Below are positions 33,336-39,455 of a stretch of DNA of 39,455 nt, piece by piece; within the stretch, counting starts at the first letter, position 1; each line of letters starts with the position of its first letter. A program made the translations under genes and the position numbers. The DNA is taken from the IMG/VR virus record IMGVR_UViG_3300007541_009708, positions 1 to 39,455 of that record, one strand, 5' to 3'. Below the pieces are notes generated by a model. The model was not told the origin of the DNA, did no database searches, and saw only the letters and a list, made by a program, of their open reading frames with translations. This DNA comes from a virus.

Positions 33336-34226
33336 ATGCTATTCAACGACGTATCAGCGGAGCATCTTGGAGGCGGTGTCGTCGTGTTTCGCCACGCCAT
33401 CGAACTTGACTGGGATAAAGCAAACCGAATCGCAAAAGAAATTGTCGACAGGGAAGTCGAGGAGATGTACCAGCCCGCAGTAAACCCAGATACCGGGCAG
33501 GAGGAATACGTAAATAAAAGCGGATACTTTTTCTCTAAAAATGGCATTGACAAAATGCCCAAAAGAGGCTCTAGGGTTCATCAGGACAGGCGGCCAGAGG
33601 TGGTCGAATTGTTCGAGTTTATTGAAGAGGCAAAAGATAAGTACCTTTACAAATATATGCACATGTTCCCATTGGCATTTAAGAACATTTGGTGGAAAGT
33701 AAAAGGCCACCTGGTGAACTACTCGTCCAGTTGTGGTGGATACATCGGGGAGCATAGTGATACGAGTGTTGATTATTTCTATGGGGTTCCACACCCACAG
33801 CACCAACTTGCCTCCAGAAACACTCTTTCATGTCTGGTTTATTTTGGGAACTGTGTTGACGGTTCTGAACTTAATGAATTCGGCGAATTCACCGGAGGGC
33901 ACCACAAATTCACGTACCTTGATATCGATTATGTCCCAAAACGTGGCGATATCCTGATGTTTCCATCAAATTACATGGCGGCACATGAAGTAACTCCAGT
34001 CGAATCTGGAGACAGATATACCTACCTGGGTTGGTATGCCCACGGAACACCAAACCCCGAGGTTAACGAAGAGGTGGAGGACCCGTTGCTTAACCCGGAA
34101 AAAGCAGCTATTTCGTCAAACGTATATATCCCGTATATACGAGAAAGGTTTCTTGCCTATCTCGATTCGGTCAACGAAGATAAATCCTCCAAAACTTACA
34201 GACTGGCACTCGGTGAACACGCATGA
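33336..34226 (+). CDS. 2OG-Fe(II) dioxygenase (8), LGGGVV group
   Basis: This 296-residue paralogue of the gene at 32468 starts seven bases after its stop. EHLGGGVVVFRHAI (9-22) and NIWWKVKGHLVNY precede the iron motif GEHSDTSVDYFYG (H140, D142). Distal ligand is H217 (AAHEV), and R227 (DRYTYLGWYAHG) probably binds 2-oxoglutarate. FTGGHHKFTYLDIDYVPKRGDILMFPS is the core. The C-terminal VYIPYIRERFLAYLDSV region matches the group's extension less well. Its stop overlaps the next start by ATGA. Intact catalytic residues predict activity. Confidence 0.85.
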   Translation: MLFNDVSAEHLGGGVVVFRHAIELDWDKANRIAKEIVDREVEEMYQPAVNPDTGQEEYVNKSGYFFSKNGIDKMPKRGSRVHQDRRPEVVELFEFIEEAKDKYLYKYMHMFPLAFKNIWWKVKGHLVNYSSSCGGYIGEHSDTSVDYFYGVPHPQHQLASRNTLSCLVYFGNCVDGSELNEFGEFTGGHHKFTYLDIDYVPKRGDILMFPSNYMAAHEVTPVESGDRYTYLGWYAHGTPNPEVNEEVEDPLLNPEKAAISSNVYIPYIRERFLAYLDSVNEDKSSKTYRLALGEHA

Positions 34227-34951
34227 AAATAATGCATCTAGGCTCTGGGATAGTTTTCATCAAAAACATCATCGACCTTACGGAAGATGACGAGAAGGAA
34301 ATTAGGTCGCTTTTTTATTCAACGGCACCTCAGGGGTATTCGGTTGTAGATGGAAAAACGATTAGCGATGGCGGCTATGAATTTGATGAAATAGGCAAGG
34401 CAAAGGCCCCACTTCGATATACAGATATGTCCAAATTCGGGCTCGCAGAGAAGTTGCGTGGCGCAATATATCGTGGCGCGGTCGAGTATTGCAAGGTGTT
34501 TCCGGTTGCCGCAGAGTGCATAACCGGACACACGGATGGATACATGATTAGGTATGTTCCAGGAAACGACATGGGGCCGCACTCGGATTGCAATATTCCA
34601 TACAAGCCTGGGACGCTCGAGCCACTAGTAATTAGCCCGGCATTCAATACCCTAACCACATCGATATTTTTAAATAATGACTATGAGGGCGGCGACGTAA
34701 TGTTCCGAATCTGGGGGATAACTGTCAAACCAGAGATTGGCTCTGCGTTGATATATCCTTCAAATTTTATTGGATGTCACGAAGTTGGCGAAGTCACCGC
34801 AGGCGAAAGATGGGCATTTCTTAGCTGGTTCTACCACGGCAACGGCCAGGAGAATAAACCAAATGCCATGGAATGGGTCCAGCAGTTCAGGTCGGATGTC
34901 AGCTTTGGAAACGCAATGCAAAAAACGGTGCTCGTTGGAGAAGTCGACTAA
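34223..34951 (+). CDS. 2OG-Fe(II) dioxygenase (9), LGGGVV-related, shorter
   Basis: This 242-residue protein is a shorter relative of the two preceding genes and overlaps the former by ATGA. LGSGIVFIKNII (6-17) corresponds to the group's opening motif. YMIRYVPGNDMGPHSDCN gives H120 and D122, GCHEVGE gives H186, and R196 (GERWAFLSWFYHG) completes the set. LNNDYEGGDVMFRIWGITVKPEIGSALIYPS forms the core. It lacks the 40-residue C-terminal extension of the longer copies. It ends in a four-base convergent overlap with the NAD-binding gene. Confidence 0.85.
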   Translation: MKIMHLGSGIVFIKNIIDLTEDDEKEIRSLFYSTAPQGYSVVDGKTISDGGYEFDEIGKAKAPLRYTDMSKFGLAEKLRGAIYRGAVEYCKVFPVAAECITGHTDGYMIRYVPGNDMGPHSDCNIPYKPGTLEPLVISPAFNTLTTSIFLNNDYEGGDVMFRIWGITVKPEIGSALIYPSNFIGCHEVGEVTAGERWAFLSWFYHGNGQENKPNAMEWVQQFRSDVSFGNAMQKTVLVGEVD

Positions 34952-35490
34952 AAAAGCCTGCCAAATTTGGTTCGGTTCAAAGACTTAGCCGATTCTGGGC
35001 AAATATGGGTTTTCCATAATCCATCAGAAAATAGAAGCTCTACAATTTTTGCCGATTTCCAATTTCCAGAAAGATACAGATTTCTTACATCCTCGCCACC
35101 ACCCTGGTCATACCCAAGTGGATACCCCCTGAACAGGGCTTCGACATACTCGACATTTGCCGAGTCTGCAATGCGGGAAATATGTAATTCAGATGCCTCG
35201 CCATGAAGATTATTGCCATCCACATATATGCCTTTATACCCGAGCTCAGCGGCAATCTCTATTGTGTCTTCAGCTATCCCTCCCCTGCCAATACAAAACA
35301 CGATTTGAGAAGAAGAAAATACGTCTTGAATTGATGGATGCTCTACTGTCCCAACCATTTCTCTTGCTGGGACAACGGTTGATTCGGAACGCCCAAAACC
35401 ACTCCAGTGGACGACATGCCCTGCCGCAATCATGCTTGAGGCAATGGTTCTTCCCATTGCGCCCATAGATACTATGCCGACTTGTCGCAT
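34948..35490 (-). CDS. Short NAD(P)-binding protein, 6PGDH/3-hydroxyisobutyrate-dehydrogenase-like, lacking the C-terminal domain
   Basis: This 180-residue protein starts MRQVGIVSMGAMGRTIASSMIAAGHVVHW, the N-terminal pattern of the 3-hydroxyisobutyrate/6-phosphogluconate dehydrogenase NAD-binding domain, with a GxxGxMG-type turn (SMGAMG at 8-13). SSSQIVFCIGRGG, YKGIYVDGNN and ALFRGYPLGYDQGGG follow in the order expected. Family members are about 290 residues and carry a C-terminal all-helical domain with a catalytic Lys. This protein stops at the end of the Rossmann domain, so oxidoreductase activity is doubtful unless it dimerises with another protein. No frameshift is apparent. It is the last gene of the minus-strand block. 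Confidence 0.73.
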   Translation of the reverse strand: MRQVGIVSMGAMGRTIASSMIAAGHVVHWSGFGRSESTVVPAREMVGTVEHPSIQDVFSSSQIVFCIGRGGIAEDTIEIAAELGYKGIYVDGNNLHGEASELHISRIADSANVEYVEALFRGYPLGYDQGGGEDVRNLYLSGNWKSAKIVELLFSDGLWKTHICPESAKSLNRTKFGRLF

Positions 35491-35493
35491 TGG

Positions 35494-36480
35494 TTAGCTC
35501 TTTATATTCAGCGGGTTGACGTAACCCTTTTCACCCTCAAGATTCCTGACCAATACATCGATACGATTTATATTTTCAGCAGAATCGGGATGCTGTAGGG
35601 ATGAGTAATTTCTATATTTTTCATAGTCATCAAAAACTGTATCTATCCAGTGTGGCATGCACCAGGTCTGAACATCGCCGGGCTCTAAAACCTCAATTCG
35701 CGAATTAACATCTGGACTTCCCTGGGAAAAGAATTCGAGGTAGGCATATCTCGTGCCGCCGGTGACAGTGTTTACCCCATGCGAAGCAACGTAATTTGTA
35801 GGGAAAATTACGATGTCTCCCCGCTTTGCCTTGTGTGATATTCCCAAATATGGGAAATACAGTTCTCCACCGCTGTAATTGGTGCCATCCAGCTCCTCTG
35901 TGGTTTCAACACAGTCATTGATGTAGAGGAGTACGGCAACTGTTTGGCGAGCACCAACCTGACCGTATGGGATATACCGCTCCCCTCCAGTGGCTCTGTA
36001 GTTCGTGTCGTTGTCGTTGTGAAGACCAAGATACTTGCCCTTGTCGTACCTCAGTACGTGTCCCCGGTTTCTCCACCATATGGTTCCAACCACAAGAGGG
36101 AACAGGTCGATGTATTTCATTAACGACTTGTAGATTGAGTCTTCCCATGAGCGAAAAATATCGACAACATTCTGCTCGGTAGAGTCTTGTACCGGCTCAA
36201 GAACTCTGACTGGAACTGCCTCTACTTGGTCTATTGAGAATTTGTTGCCGTCTTCGTTTTTTGCATAGACAACACCGTTTACATCAATGTCGTATTTCCA
36301 TCTTTGCTGGTGGGCGGCTAATGCATTCTTGTCAATCCAGGACGACATGAGAGGTAGGTCGACATTTACGGCGTCGTGGAAAACAACAACCCCTCCGCCG
36401 AGGTCGGTAAACTTGAGGTTGAATATTTCCTCAAGGACCTCATCGGTCATTTCTGGAGTATCTACTTCATATCGTTTCAA
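35494..36480 (-). CDS. 2OG-Fe(II) dioxygenase (10), LGGGVV group
   Basis: The start is a TTG at 36480 (328 residues), backed by AGAGGTGA a few bases upstream; the ATG ten codons later has no such site. LGGGVVVFHDAV (27-38) and WWRNRGHVLRY precede the iron motif LGLHNDNDTNY (H154, D156). ASHGV gives H234, and R244 (TRYAYLEFFSQG) binds 2-oxoglutarate. YSGGELYFPYLGI and RGDIVIFPTNY form the core. The C-terminus, CMPHWIDTVFDDYEKY, matches the long copies. It is most similar to the next gene, with which it overlaps by 14 bases. Its orientation is opposite to the copies at 32468-34951. Confidence 0.86.
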   Translation of the reverse strand: MKRYEVDTPEMTDEVLEEIFNLKFTDLGGGVVVFHDAVNVDLPLMSSWIDKNALAAHQQRWKYDIDVNGVVYAKNEDGNKFSIDQVEAVPVRVLEPVQDSTEQNVVDIFRSWEDSIYKSLMKYIDLFPLVVGTIWWRNRGHVLRYDKGKYLGLHNDNDTNYRATGGERYIPYGQVGARQTVAVLLYINDCVETTEELDGTNYSGGELYFPYLGISHKAKRGDIVIFPTNYVASHGVNTVTGGTRYAYLEFFSQGSPDVNSRIEVLEPGDVQTWCMPHWIDTVFDDYEKYRNYSSLQHPDSAENINRIDVLVRNLEGEKGYVNPLNIKS

Positions 36481-37465
36481 TTTGATTCACCTCTTGCGCA
36501 ATGTGTGTTTCGCCGTACTGCGTTACACATCTATTCTGGAACACGGGATTGGCTCCCAGTTCCAAGTCTGGCGTTGGGTGTGACCAAATTGAGTACTCTG
36601 ATTTGCAATAGCGCTCGTAGTCATCATAGATGTCATCGAACCAAACTGGCTCACACCATTGATAGCTTGAATCTTTTTCTTTAATTCTGATATTTGCCTG
36701 AGCGTCGGTTCCACCTTGGCCAAAGAATGATAGGTAGGCATACCTAACACCACCCTCCATTTTGGTCACTCCATGGGCACAAATGTAGTTTGTTGGGAAC
36801 ATGATTATGTCCCCCTTTTGTGGCTTGTAGTCGATTCCAAGATAAGCAAACTTTAGGTGCCCGCCGGCAAAATTCGTTCCGTCCAATTCTTCTTTGGTGT
36901 CAACACAATCATTGAAATATGCAAGAGCACCTGCGGTTTGCCTGAGAGCAACCTGCCCTCTGGGCATGTATCTGACGCCCTGGGTGACCTTATAGTTTGT
37001 GTCGTTGTCCTGGTGCCAGCCCAGGATGCCGCCTCCCTCGTATCTGAGCACATGCCCCCTGGTTCTCCACCATAGGCTCCCGACTATGAGCGGGAACATG
37101 TCTGTATATCTGATTAGGCACTTATAAATGGCGTTTTCAAGCTCCGTAAAGTACGCCCTGGTATATTCATCGGTTTCGTCATTAACGGGCTCCAGAAGCC
37201 TCACAGGCGCGTCTGGGACGTCTTCTAGGCGATACCTGAAGCCGTCTTCGTTTATGCCGTATTCGACCCCATCTTCGCCAGTCACATACTCCCATCTCGA
37301 CTCATGTGCCTTGGCCGCGCATTCGTCAATATGTTGCAAGATTCTTTCGTCAACAATAAATGCGTTCTTGAATACAACAATCCCGTTTCCAAGGTCCTCC
37401 ACTACGAGTTGCGATATTTCCAAGAGTTCCTTGTCGCCAATTATCGGTGTTGACGGCATTCCCAT
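36467..37465 (-). CDS. 2OG-Fe(II) dioxygenase (11), LGGGVV group
   Basis: I take the ATG at 37465 (332 residues), two bases after the upstream stop; an ATG 14 codons earlier overlaps that gene. The protein has DLGNGIVVFKNAF near the N-terminus, LWWRTRGHVLRY, LGWHQDNDTNY (H151, D153), CAHGV (H231) and R241 (VRYAYLSFFGQG). FAGGHLKFAYLGIDYKPQKGDIIMFPTNY is the core and EPVWFDDIYDDYERY ends the conserved part. It is clearly the closest relative of the gene at 35494, implying a tandem duplication. It is probably co-transcribed with the peroxidase-like gene upstream. Confidence 0.86.
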   Translation of the reverse strand: MGMPSTPIIGDKELLEISQLVVEDLGNGIVVFKNAFIVDERILQHIDECAAKAHESRWEYVTGEDGVEYGINEDGFRYRLEDVPDAPVRLLEPVNDETDEYTRAYFTELENAIYKCLIRYTDMFPLIVGSLWWRTRGHVLRYEGGGILGWHQDNDTNYKVTQGVRYMPRGQVALRQTAGALAYFNDCVDTKEELDGTNFAGGHLKFAYLGIDYKPQKGDIIMFPTNYICAHGVTKMEGGVRYAYLSFFGQGGTDAQANIRIKEKDSSYQWCEPVWFDDIYDDYERYCKSEYSIWSHPTPDLELGANPVFQNRCVTQYGETHIAQEVNQIETI

Positions 37466-37467
37466 AA

Positions 37468-38091
37468 TCAACCGACCAAAAAGGAAACTGCTTCCATGAC
37501 CGTCCATGAAGAACCAGCAGCAAGTGGTTTTGTTGCAAGTGGCAGGTCAGCCCAGTTAAATCTTCCGACTTGTTGCCCGTCTCGACTTACTAGAAACTTT
37601 TCATAGTTATGGGGGATTCGCATTATTGCTTGTCCTGCAAGATTTTGCCCAACAGCGGCATTGTGTGAACCATCAGCTTTGTTGTCGTCAAAGGAACGAA
37701 CTAGGTCGCCTTTAACAAAGCTCCAAATTTTGTGTTCGTTTGGTCCGTTAACCTCTATCTTCTCGGTGATTGGAAAAGAAACAAACGGGTAGGCCTCGGA
37801 AACAAACTGCGAAATTTGCTCATTTGGAGATGGCTCCATTTCCCCAAATTGGTTACACGGAAACGCAACCACACTAAATCCCTTATCGGCAAACTTTTCA
37901 TGAAGTTGCTGCAACTCCCATAGCTGCCGAGATGCCCGAGCGTACGACCAAACTGGACTACATTTTGGCGAGTATCCAGCCTTGGATACAATGTTCACAA
38001 ACAGGCAGACTTTCCCGCGGACTAAGTCCATCACATTGTGTGAACCGTCGACAGATGTGATTGGGATATCAAAAACAGAACGATGACTCAT
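37468..38091 (-). CDS. Glutathione-peroxidase-like protein with altered active site
   Basis: This 207-residue protein shares the glutathione-peroxidase fold and several motifs. FSVVAFPCNQFGEMEPSPNEQI at 72-93 is a near-perfect match to the family, with catalytic Gln (Q81), and HNYEKFLVSRDG at 161-172 keeps the Asn (N162). The canonical peroxidatic position, NVASxCG, reads NIVSKAG, with Ala (A38) instead of Cys; a Cys lies six residues on (C44) in an insertion of about 13 residues absent from typical members. The catalytic Trp is replaced by His. It may use C44 or C79, or have lost peroxidase activity. It overlaps the gene upstream (ATGA) and precedes the two dioxygenases. Confidence 0.78.
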   Translation of the reverse strand: MSHRSVFDIPITSVDGSHNVMDLVRGKVCLFVNIVSKAGYSPKCSPVWSYARASRQLWELQQLHEKFADKGFSVVAFPCNQFGEMEPSPNEQISQFVSEAYPFVSFPITEKIEVNGPNEHKIWSFVKGDLVRSFDDNKADGSHNAAVGQNLAGQAIMRIPHNYEKFLVSRDGQQVGRFNWADLPLATKPLAAGSSWTVMEAVSFLVG

Positions 38092-38387
38092 ATTTTCACC
38101 CCCTGAAGAGCTATAACCGCATATTCGCCAATTTTTGCAGTTCCGCTAAGTGATTTACCCGAGGACTGAAAATCCATTACAAAATCCACGCTCATCGGTA
38201 TTTCCGTCCGTCCGGAAATGCTCACAACAATCAAATCGTCTTGTTTGGTTATTTGCGCACCGCTGAAAGCAACAGACCCCCGGTCATGCGAAATGGCACC
38301 AGAGCCAGCGCCATATAGGCGCAGGTTGTAGGTTTCTTTGCCAAGGGGCGATGTGGCTGTTATGAACCAAATTCCAATTAAATCCAT
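38088..38387 (-). CDS. Small beta-barrel-like protein
   Basis: This 99-residue protein has the alternating strand pattern of small bacterial beta-barrel proteins: GIWFITATSPLGKETYNLRL, GAISHDRGSVAFSGAQI, DDLIVVSISG and a final KIGEYAVIALQGVKI. The order (G-W start, polar strands, GxxSGTAKxG near the end) resembles short lipocalin-like domains in bacterial proteins, as far as I can judge without alignment. No signal peptide or enzyme motif is present. It may bind a small ligand. A -10-like box, TAGTAT, lies six bases upstream. Confidence 0.6.
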   Translation of the reverse strand: MDLIGIWFITATSPLGKETYNLRLYGAGSGAISHDRGSVAFSGAQITKQDDLIVVSISGRTEIPMSVDFVMDFQSSGKSLSGTAKIGEYAVIALQGVKI

Positions 38388-38393
38388 AAACGG

Positions 38394-38399
38394 ATACTA
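38394..38399 (-). promoter_or_regulatory. Candidate -10 box for a leaderless start
   Basis: On the minus strand TAGTAT (four of six matches) lies six bases before the ATG at 38387, in a 68-base gap within an otherwise tightly packed minus-strand block. It could start a transcript covering the peroxidase-like and dioxygenase genes. Confidence 0.3.
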
Positions 38400-38455
38400 G
38401 CACTCCGTCCGCTTGTCATAAATCCCATATTGGGGCTTAGCGGAAGGACGTATTG

Positions 38456-38779
38456 CTATTCTGGCGCTTGTTCAGATGCCGCTTTTTGAGCAAGATAATT
38501 TCTGTATTGTCCGTCAAAAACACGGTAATACATTCCGGCGTTTTGATATGCGGTCAGTCGCACGCTGTAGGGCTGCGAATTCATATCCTCAATCAACGCC
38601 TCTGACCAGCCCTGGGCAGCGGCAATCATCCCATTCGCTATGTGAACTTTTAGCTCCGGAATAAATGTGTCATGTGCTTCCGCTATTTCAATCAGTTCTG
38701 GAACTTCCTGAAGAGTGAGTATTGCATCTTCAGTCTTAATTAGCGGACCGTTTGCTGTTGCAATGATTTCAAATGACAT
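38456..38779 (-). CDS. Unknown small protein
   Basis: This 107-residue protein, MSFEIIATANGPLIKTEDAIL..., is predominantly helical after a short beta hairpin, with EVPELIEIAEAHDTFIPEL and AAAQGWSEALIEDMN in the centre and QYRNYLAQKAASEQ at the end. No catalytic motif, signal peptide or membrane segment is visible. I do not recognise it. Its start lies four bases after the stop of the next gene upstream, the 54-residue cysteine-rich protein. Confidence 0.62.
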   Translation of the reverse strand: MSFEIIATANGPLIKTEDAILTLQEVPELIEIAEAHDTFIPELKVHIANGMIAAAQGWSEALIEDMNSQPYSVRLTAYQNAGMYYRVFDGQYRNYLAQKAASEQAPE

Positions 38780-38782
38780 GGT

Positions 38783-38947
38783 TTACCACTTTCCCAAAGG
38801 GCATGAAGCCGATTTGATTGTTGTTTTTATTTTCATAAAACACTTGCATTCTTTGCACTGCATTGTGGGCTTAAACAGCCGAGGGCAAGCGCGACAAATT
38901 TCAAGGCGTTTTGCCGCATAGGAGAGAACATTGTTGCCGTCTGTCAT
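38783..38947 (-). CDS. 54-residue zinc-ribbon-like protein
   Basis: This short gene (ATG 38947, TAA ending at 38783) encodes MTDGNNVLSYAAKRLEICRACP, then MQCKECKCFMKIK and finally SCPLGKW. Its cysteines, C-x2-C, C-x2-C-x-C and a final C, give a small zinc-binding or redox module. The order RLxICxxCP ... CxxCxCFMxxK ... CPxGKW recurs in short phage proteins, as far as I recall, with no known function. The start overlaps the preceding stop by ATGA, so it is translated with the cysteine-rich protein upstream. Confidence 0.72.
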   Translation of the reverse strand: MTDGNNVLSYAAKRLEICRACPRLFKPTMQCKECKCFMKIKTTIKSASCPLGKW

Positions 38948-39455
38948 GGGACTTGAGTATACACAAAATTGTCCACAGACGATGACTGCGCAACCGATGC
39001 CTGAGCTATCGCGACACCGTGCTTTTTCCCTCTATTTGCGCCTGTTGCGGTGACATTCGCTGATATCGTCCCACCTGCAGAACCGGGGGCACTAAGCGAT
39101 ATGGATTCTCCATTCGTAGTTATCGTGATTGATGTTGGTCTTGTTGGGTAGCTAGCAGCGTCATTAGCTCCGACCGTCTGGGAATAGGAAACCGAGGGTG
39201 TAGAGACTGTTGTCACAACCCCATTTTCCGACTTGCGAATTGGGGCGCTCATTACATATGTCCATGTTCGTGTTTCTGGATAATTTACGGTTTGCGTTTC
39301 ATATTGAGGAACCGGACCGGCATTTGCGCACTGACCCGGGCATCCGCCGTCGTTTACTCCATTTGCCAAGCAGCAGTTACAAATTACTTCAGCTGTGCAC
39401 GATGGCGGGGTTGCTGGTTGTGTAACCACATATGAACAGCAGCAGGTGCTTCCGC
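38944..39455 (-). CDS. Cysteine-rich beta protein, probably virion-associated (partial)
   Basis: The frame is open from the right edge of the window to the stop at 38944, so the N-terminus is missing. The visible 169 residues begin in a Cys-rich segment (STCCCSYVVTQ, ICNCCLANG, GGCPGQCA), followed by TRTWTYVMSAPI and repetitive Thr/Ser/Ala beta strands (VTTVSTPSVSYSQTVGAND) to the end. The C-terminal half resembles fibre or decoration proteins. A GTG at 39429 is a possible start but the open frame continues upstream through the Cys-rich stretch, so I regard the gene as truncated by the window. Confidence 0.68.
   Translation of the reverse strand, partial: GSTCCCSYVVTQPATPPSCTAEVICNCCLANGVNDGGCPGQCANAGPVPQYETQTVNYPETRTWTYVMSAPIRKSENGVVTTVSTPSVSYSQTVGANDAASYPTRPTSITITTNGESISLSAPGSAGGTISANVTATGANRGKKHGVAIAQASVAQSSSVDNFVYTQVP

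Noticed and set aside
33354-33806. 150-codon minus-strand frame opposite dioxygenase 8
   Set aside because: The plus-strand gene has complete catalytic motifs and the minus frame has no recognisable content.
1-39455. tRNA genes
   Set aside because: No T-loop GTTCRANNC consensus with matching acceptor and anticodon stems was noticed by eye. A tRNA-detection run would be decisive.
1-39455. Integrase, attachment sites or insertion sequences that would mark a prophage
   Set aside because: None seen. Gene order and packing are those of a virulent or unclassified phage genome segment.

Overview
The window is a gene-dense piece of a tailed bacteriophage genome (Caudoviricetes). No ribosomal, tRNA, integrase, transposase or bacterial core-metabolism gene is visible. 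Phage origin rests on a lysis module (M15-type endolysin with a peptidoglycan-binding domain, an r1t-type holin, a second small membrane protein) and on about 15 kb of tail-fibre and virion-decoration proteins on the plus strand (9.1-24.6 kb). The host is probably an aquatic actinobacterium. A secreted 1061-residue protein carries long threonine tracts and TTVPETTVP-type linkers like those of Acidimicrobiia surface proteins, the holin is of a kind common in actinophages, and several genes look leaderless, which is frequent in Actinobacteria. The host assignment is inference.

Layout. (1) 1-4290, minus strand: end of a small membrane protein, endolysin, large surface protein. (2) 4485-5363, plus: glutathione-peroxidase-like protein. 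(3) 5292-8725, minus, five genes joined by ATGA overlaps: sulfotransferase-like P-loop protein, class I methyltransferase, PhyH-type dioxygenase, GT-B glycosyltransferase, unknown protein. It reads as a glycan or surface-decoration cassette. (4) 8828-24576, plus: holin, small virion proteins, a fibre built of about 31 tandem 20-22-residue units, several long modular fibres, a glycine-rich adhesin-like protein, and an FN3 protein ending in PPFF repeats. (5) 24666-34951, plus, visibly more AT-rich: nine 2-oxoglutarate/Fe(II) dioxygenases mixed with a sulfotransferase-like protein, a DUF6065-like protein, a methyltransferase-like protein and small unknowns. (6) 34948-39455, minus: a short NAD-binding protein, two more dioxygenases, a second glutathione-peroxidase-like protein, a small beta-rich protein, small unknowns, a four-plus-cysteine mini-protein, and a cysteine-rich protein running off the right edge.

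The outstanding feature is the dioxygenase array: twelve candidates in the window, eleven of them between 24.9 and 37.5 kb, in at least three sequence groups, directly downstream of fibre genes rich in proline and small residues and accompanied by two divergent glutathione-peroxidase homologues, two sulfotransferase-like proteins, two methyltransferase-like proteins and a glycosyltransferase. A testable reading is a phage-encoded system for hydroxylating and otherwise decorating virion fibres or host surface molecules, with peroxidase-like proteins as partners. No substrate is proven by the sequence.

Coding density is very high. The longest gene-free stretch is 4291-4484, which holds an inverted repeat and candidate promoters; no gap exceeds 300 bases.
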